The notes beneath the pieces are model-generated. The model did not search any database, was not told the origin of the DNA, and worked only from the letters and a program-made list of their open reading frames with translations. From Chromatiales bacterium (lineage in GTDB: Bacteria > Pseudomonadota > Gammaproteobacteria > CAMYNG01), in the NCBI GenBank assembly GCA_026990045.1, contig JALSIK010000046.1, positions 1-5,798 of the forward strand: a stretch of 5,798 nt of DNA. Direction: 5' to 3'. Made by a program: the position numbers and the translations under genes. The stretch's first letter is position 1. Every line of letters begins with the position of its first letter. Positions 1 through 4,998 of this stretch are shown here, piece by piece.

Positions 1-13
1 CGCCGGCAGCAGG

Positions 14-19
14 TATACT
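14..19 (+). promoter_or_regulatory. Possible -10 element for the rhomboid gene
   Basis: TATACT matches the sigma70 -10 consensus TATAAT at five of six positions and lies about 42 bases before the rhomboid start. Any -35 element would fall outside the window, so only half of the promoter can be seen. In a GC-rich background an A/T-rich hexamer here is noticeable but not proof. Confidence 0.35.
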
Positions 20-61
20 CGGGCATCGTCCGTCCACCACCGGATCCATCGGGGAGATGCC

Positions 62-646
62 ATGGGGAGCTGGCTGCCGGCCCGGCTGCCGCCGCTGACC
101 GCGACTCTCATCGCCGCCAGCATCGTTGCCGGGTTGCTGACCCGCCTGGGCGGCAACGCCGACTTCGTTTATCCCTTGCTCATTTCGGTCCAGCCGGGTG
201 CCGGCCTGCCCGAGATCCGCGGCGGCGAGCTGTGGCGGCTCATCACGCCCATCTTTCTCCACTTCGGCCTGCTGCACATCGTGTTCAACATGCTGTGGCT
301 GTGGGACCTGGGCGGGGTGATCGAGTCACGCCAGGGGCCGGCCCGGCTGGGCCTGCTGGTGCTGGCGGCCGGCGTGGCCGGCAACCTGGCCGAGTACGCC
401 TGGAGCGGGCCGGCCTTCGGCGGCATGTCGGGCGTGGTCTACGCCCTGCTGGGCTATGTCTGGGTCCAGGGGCGGTTCAATCCCCGTGCCGGCCTGGCCC
501 TGCACCGGCCGGTGGTGGTGATGATGCTCGCCTGGTTCGTGATCTGCTGGCTGGGGTGGGTGGGCAACATCGCCAACATGGCCCACACCGTGGGGCTGGT
601 CAGCGGCCTGGCGCTGGGCTGGATCTTTTCCCCGCGCCGTGCGTGA
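62..646 (+). CDS. Rhomboid family intramembrane serine protease
   Basis: This is a membrane-embedded protease that cleaves transmembrane segments of other proteins within the inner membrane, using a Ser-His dyad. The 194-residue product shows the rhomboid signatures in order: the WR pair of loop 1 (Trp58-Arg59), the HxxxN motif of helix 2 (His72, Asn76), the GxSG motif with nucleophile Ser123 (residues 121-124), and His175 in the last helix followed by a glycine-rich GxxxG-like stretch. Hydrophobic segments fit a six-helix core. It lacks the N-terminal cytosolic domain of E. coli GlpG and the extra seventh helix of some rhomboids, so it is a minimal form. The ATG at 62 follows GGGGA (51-55) at good spacing. 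The frame stays open to the left edge, so a longer form cannot be fully excluded. Family assignment is firm; the substrate is unknown. It may be cotranscribed with the gene 72 bases downstream. Confidence 0.93.
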   Translation: MGSWLPARLPPLTATLIAASIVAGLLTRLGGNADFVYPLLISVQPGAGLPEIRGGELWRLITPIFLHFGLLHIVFNMLWLWDLGGVIESRQGPARLGLLVLAAGVAGNLAEYAWSGPAFGGMSGVVYALLGYVWVQGRFNPRAGLALHRPVVVMMLAWFVICWLGWVGNIANMAHTVGLVSGLALGWIFSPRRA

Positions 647-670
647 GGCGCGAACCACGCCGCCGGCAGG

Positions 671-685
671 CGGTCCAACGGACCG
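671..685 (+). other. Short hairpin between the rhomboid and the unknown gene
   Basis: CGGTCC (671-676) and GGACCG (680-685) pair perfectly around a three-base AAC loop. No T-run follows, so it is not a typical intrinsic terminator. It sits about 20 bases before the ribosome binding site of the next gene, so it could affect message stability or processing. Such a stem can also arise by chance in GC-rich DNA. Confidence 0.3.
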
Positions 686-718
686 TCCCCGGTGGAACCG
701 GATCGAGGAAACGATGCC

Positions 719-2122
719 ATGACCCACCACCCGCACGAGCCGCACCAGAAGGCCTCCGCCATCAACCGCGACCGCCGCCTGTACGGCACCATCGCCGAGA
801 TCGGTGCCGGGCAGGAGACCGCGCGCTGGTTCTTCCGCGTGGGCGGGGCCGCCGGCACCATCGCCAAGACCATGTCGGCCTACGACATGACCTTCTCCGA
901 CGCCATCTACGGGCCGGCGCCGCGCTACGTCTGCCGCGAGCGCCTGCGCGCCATGCTCGACCACGAGTACGGCCTGTTGCTGGAGCGGCTGGACGCCGGC
1001 CGCGGGGCCGAGACCTGTTTCTTCGCCTTCGCCAACACCGTGGCGGCGCGCTCCTTCACCCGCCGCGAGGACGGCCACGGCTGGCTCGGCATCCGCTTCC
1101 AGGCCCGGCCGCGGGAGGCGCCGTCGCAGATCGAGGTCCACGTCAACCTGCACGGGCGCACCAACCTGGAGGACCAGGAGACCCTGGGCACGCTGGGCGT
1201 GAACCTGATCTACGGCGCGCTCATGCTCCACCACGACCCCGAGGCCCTGCTCCTGTCCCTGCGCGACAAGATCTTTCCGGAACAGGCGGAGCTGGACATG
1301 GTGGACTTCTCCGGCCCCGCCTTCGACGGCGTGGACAACCGGGTGGTGGCCCTGCGCCTGGTGGAGCACGGCATGTCCGACGCCGCCATGTTCACCGCCG
1401 ACGGGCGGGTGGCCCAGGTGGCCGACGTGCTGTGGCAGCGGCCGGTGCTGGTGGAGCGCAGCCGCTTCCGCCCGCCCACCCTGCTCACCCTGGACCTGCT
1501 GGAGCACGCCCGGCGCGAACTGGCGCGGGACGTGGACGAGGATCGGCTGGTGGTGCTGGCGGAGATGACCCTGCGCAACCTGGGCGCGGGGGAGGGCGAG
1601 GCCATCGACACCCATGATTTTCTCAACCGCGCCGACATCCTCTGCGCCCTGGGCATGAACGTGCTGGTGTCCAGCTACGGGGCCTACTGGCGCCTGGCCC
1701 AGTACCTGTTCCGCTACACCCGCGGGCCCGTCGGGCTGGCCATGGGCCTGCCGTCGCTGCGCGAGATCTTCGAGGAGAAGTACTACGACGACCTGCCGGG
1801 CGGCATTCTCGAATCCTTCGGCCGCCTGTTCCGCCACGACCTCAGGCTCTACGTCTGCCCGGAGCTGGACGAGTCGGGCCGGGTGCAGGCGCTGGAGGAG
1901 TTCCGGCCGCCGGCGCACCTGCACCACCTGTTCGCCTACCTGCGCGAGACCGGCCACATCCGTCCCCTGGCCTCGGTGCCGGCGGAACGCCTGGCCATCC
2001 ACTCCCACGAAGTGCTGGAGCACATCCGCAACGGCGATGCCCGCTGGGAGGCGCAGGTCCCGCCCCACGTGGCGGAGATGATCCGTGCCCGCGGCCTGTT
2101 CGGGTGGCGCTCCGCGGGGTGA
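719..2122 (+). CDS. Conserved cytosolic protein of unknown function (467 aa)
   Basis: I cannot assign a function. The chosen start is the ATG at 719, preceded by GAGGAA (705-710) at ideal spacing; an in-frame GTG at 692 has no good ribosome site. The 467-residue product has no signal peptide and no clear membrane helix, so it is probably cytosolic. Blocks that look like conserved family motifs are residues 24-61 (IAEIGAGQETARWFFRVGG, then GTIAKTMSAYDMTFSD), 143-170 (NLHGRTNLEDQ, then GVNLIYGA), 298-324 (THDFLNRADILCALGMNVLVS, then YGAYWRLA) and 337-381 (PVGLAMGLPSLREIFEEKYY, then LPGGILESFGRLF). I recall homologues carrying automatic labels such as TonB-dependent receptor or NMN adenylyltransferase. 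Neither fits what is seen: there is no beta-barrel, TonB box, signal peptide or HxGH nucleotidyltransferase motif. No P-loop is evident. It follows the rhomboid gene by 72 bases on the same strand. Confidence 0.9.
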   Translation: MTHHPHEPHQKASAINRDRRLYGTIAEIGAGQETARWFFRVGGAAGTIAKTMSAYDMTFSDAIYGPAPRYVCRERLRAMLDHEYGLLLERLDAGRGAETCFFAFANTVAARSFTRREDGHGWLGIRFQARPREAPSQIEVHVNLHGRTNLEDQETLGTLGVNLIYGALMLHHDPEALLLSLRDKIFPEQAELDMVDFSGPAFDGVDNRVVALRLVEHGMSDAAMFTADGRVAQVADVLWQRPVLVERSRFRPPTLLTLDLLEHARRELARDVDEDRLVVLAEMTLRNLGAGEGEAIDTHDFLNRADILCALGMNVLVSSYGAYWRLAQYLFRYTRGPVGLAMGLPSLREIFEEKYYDDLPGGILESFGRLFRHDLRLYVCPELDESGRVQALEEFRPPAHLHHLFAYLRETGHIRPLASVPAERLAIHSHEVLEHIRNGDARWEAQVPPHVAEMIRARGLFGWRSAG

Positions 2123-2129
2123 AGAACGG

Positions 2130-2170
2130 GGTGTGGCATCGGCCCCCTGACCGCGATTTTCCACACCTTT
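2130..2170 (+). terminator. Weak stem-loop after the unknown gene
   Basis: GGTGTGG (2130-2136) pairs with CCACACC (2161-2167) and is followed by only three Ts. The 24-base loop can itself pair partly (ATCGG with CCGCGAT, one bulge). It begins eight bases after the stop codon, where a terminator would be expected. The T-tract is too short for a confident intrinsic terminator. Confidence 0.35.
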
Positions 2171-2193
2171 GCATCGAAAGTCCGGAATCCCTT

Positions 2194-2232
2194 CAACGCA
2201 AAGGTGCAAAGACGCAGAGGACGCAAAGGAAA
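2194..2232. repeat. ACGCAAAGG-type short dispersed repeat
   Basis: Four near-copies of a 7-9 base word follow one another: ACGCAAAGG (2196-2204), TGCAAAG (2205-2211), ACGCAGAGG (2212-2220) and ACGCAAAGG (2221-2229), then AAA. The strand is purine-rich and much lower in GC than the flanks. From memory, very similar strings (AACGCAAAGACGCAAAGG and variants) occur as dispersed intergenic repeats in many environmental bacteria, where they give rise to spurious peptides like LRLCTFA. Its function is unknown. Confidence 0.6.
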
Positions 2233-2243
2233 TAGGTTCAAAG

Positions 2244-2267
2244 GGTGCGTTCACTTGCCAACGCACC
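2244..2267. repeat. Perfect 8-bp inverted repeat (hairpin)
   Basis: GGTGCGTT (2244-2251) and AACGCACC (2260-2267) are exact reverse complements separated by eight bases. No T-run follows on either strand. It lies between the ACGCAAAGG repeat and the REP cluster and is part of the same repeat-rich patch. Confidence 0.5.
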
Positions 2268-2276
2268 GGATGGGAC

Positions 2277-2301
2277 GGTGCGATGGCTTCGCCATCACAC
2301 C
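2277..2301. repeat. Near-perfect palindromic stem-loop
   Basis: GGTG-C-GATGGC and GCCATC-A-CACC form an 11-bp stem with one mismatch around a TTC loop (2288-2290). The core GATGGCTTCGCCATC is a compact palindromic hairpin of the kind found as dispersed intergenic repeats in high-GC gammaproteobacteria. It lies only ten bases from the previous hairpin. Confidence 0.5.
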
Positions 2302-2320
2302 CTGCGCGGTTCGTCCGGGG

Positions 2321-2346
2321 TTCGCGCCGGGGGGTGGCGCTCCTAC
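2321..2346 (-). repeat. REP unit 1 (GTAGGAGC type, reversed)
   Basis: Read on the minus strand, it begins GTAGGAGCGCC and ends GGCGCGAA. The GCGCC and GGCGC arms pair around a seven-base loop. This is the layout of the Pseudomonas-type REP: a GTAG head, an imperfect GC-rich stem-loop and a GCGAA tail. Its head faces that of the next unit, 16 bases away. Confidence 0.65.
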
Positions 2347-2362
2347 GATGATGGTCCCTGGT

Positions 2363-2386
2363 GTAGGAGCGGCCCCTGGCCGCGAA
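2363..2386 (+). repeat. REP unit 2 (GTAGGAGCGG type)
   Basis: It begins GTAGGAGCGGCC and ends GGCCGCGAA, with a perfect 6-bp stem (GCGGCC, 2369-2374, with GGCCGC, 2378-2383) around CCT. It closely resembles the well-known Pseudomonas REP sequence. It forms an inverted pair with unit 1 on its left and a tail-to-tail pair with unit 3 on its right. Confidence 0.75.
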
Positions 2387-2408
2387 GCCCCGGATCGCGA
2401 AGCCCCGG
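2381..2408. repeat. 13-bp direct repeat inside the REP cluster
   Basis: CGCGAAGCCCCGG occurs at 2381-2393 and again at 2396-2408, a period of 15 bases. The second copy also forms the left arm of a perfect palindrome (GCGAAGCC and GGCTTCGC, 2397-2414, CC loop). The word AGCCCCGG in both copies is complementary to CCGGGGCT at 2441-2448, so the inner part of the REP pair can fold on itself. Confidence 0.65.
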
Positions 2409-2409
2409 C

Positions 2410-2431
2410 TTCGCACATCATTCGCACATCA
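2410..2431. repeat. Tandem 11-bp duplication
   Basis: TTCGCACATCA occurs twice with no gap, at 2410-2420 and 2421-2431. It lies between REP units 2 and 3. A perfect two-copy tandem repeat suggests a recent slippage or insertion-related duplication. Confidence 0.75.
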
Positions 2432-2456
2432 ATTGCCGGGCCGGGGCTCGGCGTAG

Positions 2457-2475
2457 CGCGCGGCACCGCTCCTAC
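2457..2475 (-). repeat. REP unit 3 (reversed), overlapping the cbpM stop
   Basis: On the minus strand it begins GTAGGAGCGGTGCCGCGCGC at 2475, with GCGG and CCGC able to pair, although the two-base loop is tight. Its head is identical to that of unit 2 (GTAGGAGCGG) in opposite orientation. Units 2 and 3 thus have GTAG ends pointing outward over 113 bases, the arrangement described for REP doublets (REPINs). The TAG in its GTAG head is the stop codon of cbpM. Confidence 0.6.
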
Positions 2476-2786
2476 TCGTGAAGATCGCCCAGCGCCCGCA
2501 GCCGGCAGCGCAGCGTTTCCAGTTCCTCCAGCAGGTCCAGGGCCAGGGCGGCGCCGGCCAGGTTCACGCCCAGGTCACGCTGCAGGCGCAGGGCCACCTG
2601 CACCCGCCGCACGGCGGGGCCGGGAAAGCGCCACCGGGCCGGGACCGTCCCGCGCGGCTCCAGCAGTCCTTCCTCCACCATGGCCAGCACCGTCTCGGCG
2701 TGAACCGAGCAGGCCCGGCACAGCTCGGCCAGGGTCAGCTCCACCCCTTCGTCCAGCAACTCCTGCAGCAGCTCGCGTTCGCTCAT
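2472..2786 (-). CDS. cbpM: Chaperone modulator CbpM (MerR-like)
   Basis: CbpM binds the J domain of CbpA and inhibits its co-chaperone and DNA-binding activities. The 104-residue product has the expected length and layout. Residues 17-45 (LTLAELCRACSVHAETVLAMVEEGLLEP) form a MerR-like helix-turn-helix, followed by a Trp/Phe turn (WRFPG, 52-56) and a long helical C-terminal half (59-99, RRVQVALRLQRDLGVNLAGAALALDLLEELETL) typical of the family. It begins four bases after the cbpA stop codon, so the two are almost certainly cotranscribed and translationally coupled. There is only a weak G-rich stretch as a ribosome site. The stop codon TAG lies in the head of a REP element, so the last residues may have been altered by the REP's arrival. 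Identity is supported by both motif pattern and context. Confidence 0.9.
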   Translation of the reverse strand: MSERELLQELLDEGVELTLAELCRACSVHAETVLAMVEEGLLEPRGTVPARWRFPGPAVRRVQVALRLQRDLGVNLAGAALALDLLEELETLRCRLRALGDLHE

Positions 2787-2790
2787 GGGC

Positions 2791-3732
2791 TCAGGCCCCC
2801 AGTCTTGCCCGCGGGTTGAACGGCATGGTCTCGGCCATCCTGCGGTAGAACTCGCGCGCGGCCTCGGTGTCGGCGGGCGGGGTTTCGATGCGCAGCACCA
2901 CGTATTGATCCCCGGGCGGGCTGCCCGGCAGGCCGCGGCCCTTGAGGCGCAGCCTGCGCCCGCTCTGCGAGCCGGGCGGGATCTTCATCTCCACCTTTCC
3001 CCCCAGGGTGGGCACGGCGACGGTGGCGCCCAGTGCCGCCTCCCACGGCGTCACCGGCAGGTCCAGGTAGATGTCGCGGCCGTCGGCCCGGAACAGCGGG
3101 TGCGGCCGGAAGTCCACCTCCAGGTAGAGATCGCCCGGCGGGCCCTCGCCCATGCCGGGCCCGCCCTTGCCCTTGAGCCGGATCTGCCGGCCGGCGGTGA
3201 TGCCCCTGGGGATCCTGACGTTGAGCGTCTCCTCGCGGGTGACCACGTGGCCCTGGGCATCCACCTCGGGCACCTTGAGGGCGATGGTGCGGGTGCCGCC
3301 GTGATAGGCGTCCTCCAGGTCGACGAGGATGCGGGCATGGCGATCCTGGCCGCGGGCGTGGAAGCCGCCGCGCCCGCCGCCGAAGCCGAACCCCCGCCGG
3401 CCGAACAGCGACTCGAAGAAATCGGAGAACTCCTCGGCCCCGGTGAAGCCGCCGCCGGAGAACTCGAACCCGGCATCCCAGTCCGGCGGCGGGGTGAACT
3501 CCTCGCCCGCGTGCCAGCCGCCCCGCCGCAGCTCGTCGTAGGCGGCGCGCTTCTCCGGATCCTTGAGCACCTCGTAGGCCTCCCCGATCTCCTTGAAGCG
3601 CTCCTCGGCATCGGGCTCCCTGGACACGTCCGGGTGGTACTTGCGCGCCAGCTTGCGGTAGGCGCGCTTGATCTCGTCCTGGGTGGCCTCGGGCGAGACC
3701 CCCATGATCTCGTAGTAGTCCTTGAACTTCAT
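2791..3732 (-). CDS. cbpA: DnaJ-like co-chaperone / curved DNA-binding protein CbpA
   Basis: CbpA is a class B J-domain protein that stimulates the ATPase of DnaK and delivers unfolded clients; E. coli CbpA also binds curved DNA. The 313-residue product has an N-terminal J domain (residues 1-70) with the essential HPD motif at 33-35, a Gly/Phe-rich linker (about 88-127, including FGFGGGRGGF), and the two beta-rich client-binding domains (about 133-208 and 212-285). The C-terminal segment TEAAREFYRRMAETMPFNPR matches the CbpA dimerisation tail. There are no CxxCxGxG zinc-finger repeats, which separates it from DnaJ itself. The ATG at 3732 starts directly with the J domain (MKFKDYYEIMGV), but its ribosome site is weak. 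It is followed by cbpM, as in E. coli. A duplicated heat-shock-like promoter lies just upstream. Confidence 0.95.
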   Translation of the reverse strand: MKFKDYYEIMGVSPEATQDEIKRAYRKLARKYHPDVSREPDAEERFKEIGEAYEVLKDPEKRAAYDELRRGGWHAGEEFTPPPDWDAGFEFSGGGFTGAEEFSDFFESLFGRRGFGFGGGRGGFHARGQDRHARILVDLEDAYHGGTRTIALKVPEVDAQGHVVTREETLNVRIPRGITAGRQIRLKGKGGPGMGEGPPGDLYLEVDFRPHPLFRADGRDIYLDLPVTPWEAALGATVAVPTLGGKVEMKIPPGSQSGRRLRLKGRGLPGSPPGDQYVVLRIETPPADTEAAREFYRRMAETMPFNPRARLGA

Positions 3733-3761
3733 TCTTGTCGCTGGGTCCAGGGTGTGGCGGC

Positions 3762-3804
3762 GGTCCCGCCCTTTTCAAATCGGGGCAGGTCCCGCCCGCT
3801 TCAA
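3762..3804. repeat. Duplicated 17-bp direct repeat upstream of cbpA
   Basis: GGTCCCGCCCTTTTCAA (3762-3778) and GGTCCCGCCCGCTTCAA (3788-3804) differ at only two positions and are spaced 26 bases start to start. On the minus strand each reads TTGAA, two bases, then GGGCGGGACC, so the -35-like word of the candidate promoter is present twice. The second unit extends over the stop codon of the kinase gene. Confidence 0.7.
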
Positions 3805-3805
3805 G
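3777..3805 (-). promoter_or_regulatory. Candidate heat-shock (sigma32-type) promoter for cbpA-cbpM
   Basis: On the minus strand CTTGAAG (3805-3799) is followed after 13 bases by CCCCGATTT (3785-3777). This resembles the sigma32 consensus, CTTGAAA, then 11-16 bases, then CCCCATNT. The predicted start would leave a leader of a few dozen bases before the cbpA ATG at 3732. The -35 part overlaps the TGA stop of the upstream glycerate kinase gene. E. coli cbpA is mainly under stationary-phase control, so heat-shock control here is inference. Confidence 0.4.
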
Positions 3806-4940
3806 AGGGCCGGCCGGCGAGAAAGGCACGCACCGCCCGTTCGGTGGCGGCACGCAGGAGCCGGTCCGCCTGCGCCATGCACTGGTCCACCGCCAGCGGC
3901 GGCGGGCACAGGCCGAAGGCGGCGGTGAGCCCGGGCAGCTCCGGCGGGGGCTCGGGGACCCGCCCGGCGATGGCGATGCAGGGCACCCCCGCGGCACCGG
4001 CCCGCCGGGCCACCTCGGCCGGGGCCTTGCCGCCCCGGGTCTGCTCGTCCAGCGACCCTTCGCCGGTGAGCACCAGGTCGGCACCGGCGAGCGCCGCCTC
4101 GAACCCCAGCTCGTCCAGCACCAGCGCCGCCCCCGGGCGCAGCCGGGCGCCCAGCACGCCGGCCAGCACGGCGCCGGCCCCGCCGGCGGCCCCGGCGCAC
4201 GGCAGCTCCGCCACCTCGCGCCCGCAGCTTTGGGCGACGGCCCGGGCCAGGGCGGCCAGGCCCCGCTCCAGCCGCCGCACCTGGCCGGGATCCGCGCCCT
4301 TCTGCGGGGCGAACACCCGTGCCGCCCCGCGCGGGCCGGTGAGGGGATTGTCCACGTCGCAGGCCGCCTCCAGGGTGACGCGGGCCAGGCGCGGGTCCAG
4401 CCCCGAGGTGTCGATGGTGGCGATGCGCTCCAGGCCCGCGCCCGATGGCGCCACCTCCCGCCCCGCGCCGTCGAGAAAGCGCACCCCCAGCGCCGCGGCC
4501 AGGCCCGTGCCGCCGTCCACCGTGGCGCTGCCGCCCAGGCCCAGCAGGATCCGCCGGGCGCCTGCGTCCAGCGCCGCGCGGAGGAGCTCGCCGGTGCCCA
4601 GCGTGCTGGCCGCCAGGGGGTCGCGGCGGTCCGCCGGCACCAGGGCCAGCCCCGAGGCCCGGGCCAGCTCCACCACCGCCAGTTCCCCGCCGGGTGCCAG
4701 GAGCCAGGCGGCCTCCACCGGCTCCCCCAGCGGGCCGCGGACCCGCCGCACCCGGCGCTCCGCCCCCAGCGGGGCCTCCAGCACGTCGAGAAACCCGTCG
4801 CCCCCGTCGGCCACCGGCAGCCGCTGCACCACGGCGCCGGGGGCCGCGGCCGTCACGCCGGCGGCCATGGCCGCGGCCGCCTGCGCGGCGGACAGGCTGC
4901 CCTTGAAGGCGTTGGGCGCGACGAGCACGGCAAGCGGCAT
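3801..4940 (-). CDS. Glycerate kinase (GlxK/GarK family)
   Basis: This enzyme phosphorylates D-glycerate with ATP, giving 2-phosphoglycerate in the bacterial GlxK/GarK family, and feeds glyoxylate- or glycerate-derived carbon into lower glycolysis. The 379-residue product has the family's usual length and signatures: APNAFKGSLSA at residues 8-18, PVADGGDGF at 42-50, GLGGSATVDGGTGLAAALG at 134-152, and LTGEGSLDEQTRGGKAP at 291-307. I chose the ATG at 4940 because MPLAVLVAPNAFKGS is the normal family N-terminus. The in-frame ATG at 5000 would add 20 low-complexity residues and overlap the divergent gene. No glyoxylate carboligase or tartronate reductase gene is in the window, so the source of glycerate is not shown. 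It is read in the same direction as cbpA, 68 bases upstream of it, but probably not functionally linked. Confidence 0.94.
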   Translation of the reverse strand: MPLAVLVAPNAFKGSLSAAQAAAAMAAGVTAAAPGAVVQRLPVADGGDGFLDVLEAPLGAERRVRRVRGPLGEPVEAAWLLAPGGELAVVELARASGLALVPADRRDPLAASTLGTGELLRAALDAGARRILLGLGGSATVDGGTGLAAALGVRFLDGAGREVAPSGAGLERIATIDTSGLDPRLARVTLEAACDVDNPLTGPRGAARVFAPQKGADPGQVRRLERGLAALARAVAQSCGREVAELPCAGAAGGAGAVLAGVLGARLRPGAALVLDELGFEAALAGADLVLTGEGSLDEQTRGGKAPAEVARRAGAAGVPCIAIAGRVPEPPPELPGLTAAFGLCPPPLAVDQCMAQADRLLRAATERAVRAFLAGRPS

Positions 4941-4946
4941 GGGCCT

Positions 4947-4955
4947 GTTGTAACA
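4947..4955 (-). promoter_or_regulatory. Extended -10 promoter element for the glycerate kinase
   Basis: The minus strand reads TGTTACAAC, fitting the extended -10 pattern TGnTATAAT with two mismatches in the hexamer. Only six bases separate it from the chosen kinase ATG, so transcription would start at or next to the start codon. This is an inference from spacing; I see no strong ribosome site between them. Confidence 0.4.
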
Positions 4956-4963
4956 CGCGCGGC

Positions 4964-4992
4964 TTGCGGCGGCACCCGGCGCCGGCGATGAT
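4964..4992 (+). promoter_or_regulatory. Possible promoter for the GIY-YIG gene
   Basis: TTGCGG (4964-4969) and GATGAT (4987-4992) are separated by 17 bases, the optimal sigma70 spacing; each hexamer matches the consensus at four positions. The -10 ends six bases before the ATG at 4999. The match is modest. Confidence 0.3.
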
Positions 4993-4998
4993 GGCGCC

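Noticed and set aside
692..718. GTG start at 692 for the unknown gene
   Set aside because: The ATG at 719 has GAGGAA at ideal spacing, while the nine extra residues look like untranslated leader.
326..2416. Long minus-strand open frame of 696 codons across the rhomboid and unknown genes
   Set aside because: It is opposite two clear genes, is dominated by low-complexity His/Gln/Val/Gly residues, and is expected in very GC-rich DNA where stops are rare on the complementary strand.
2194..2475. CRISPR array
   Set aside because: Repeats differ from one another, are short, alternate in orientation and lack regular unique spacers; no cas gene is present.
2169..2848. Plus-strand frames of 60-214 codons in the convergent intergenic interval
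   Set aside because: They are translations of repeat and REP sequence running into antisense cbpM; no ribosome site or family resemblance is seen.
2785..4953. Long plus-strand open frame of 722 codons across cbpM, cbpA and the glycerate kinase
   Set aside because: It mirrors three genes with recognisable motifs on the other strand; its own translation is Ala/Pro/Arg/Ser-rich with no domain.
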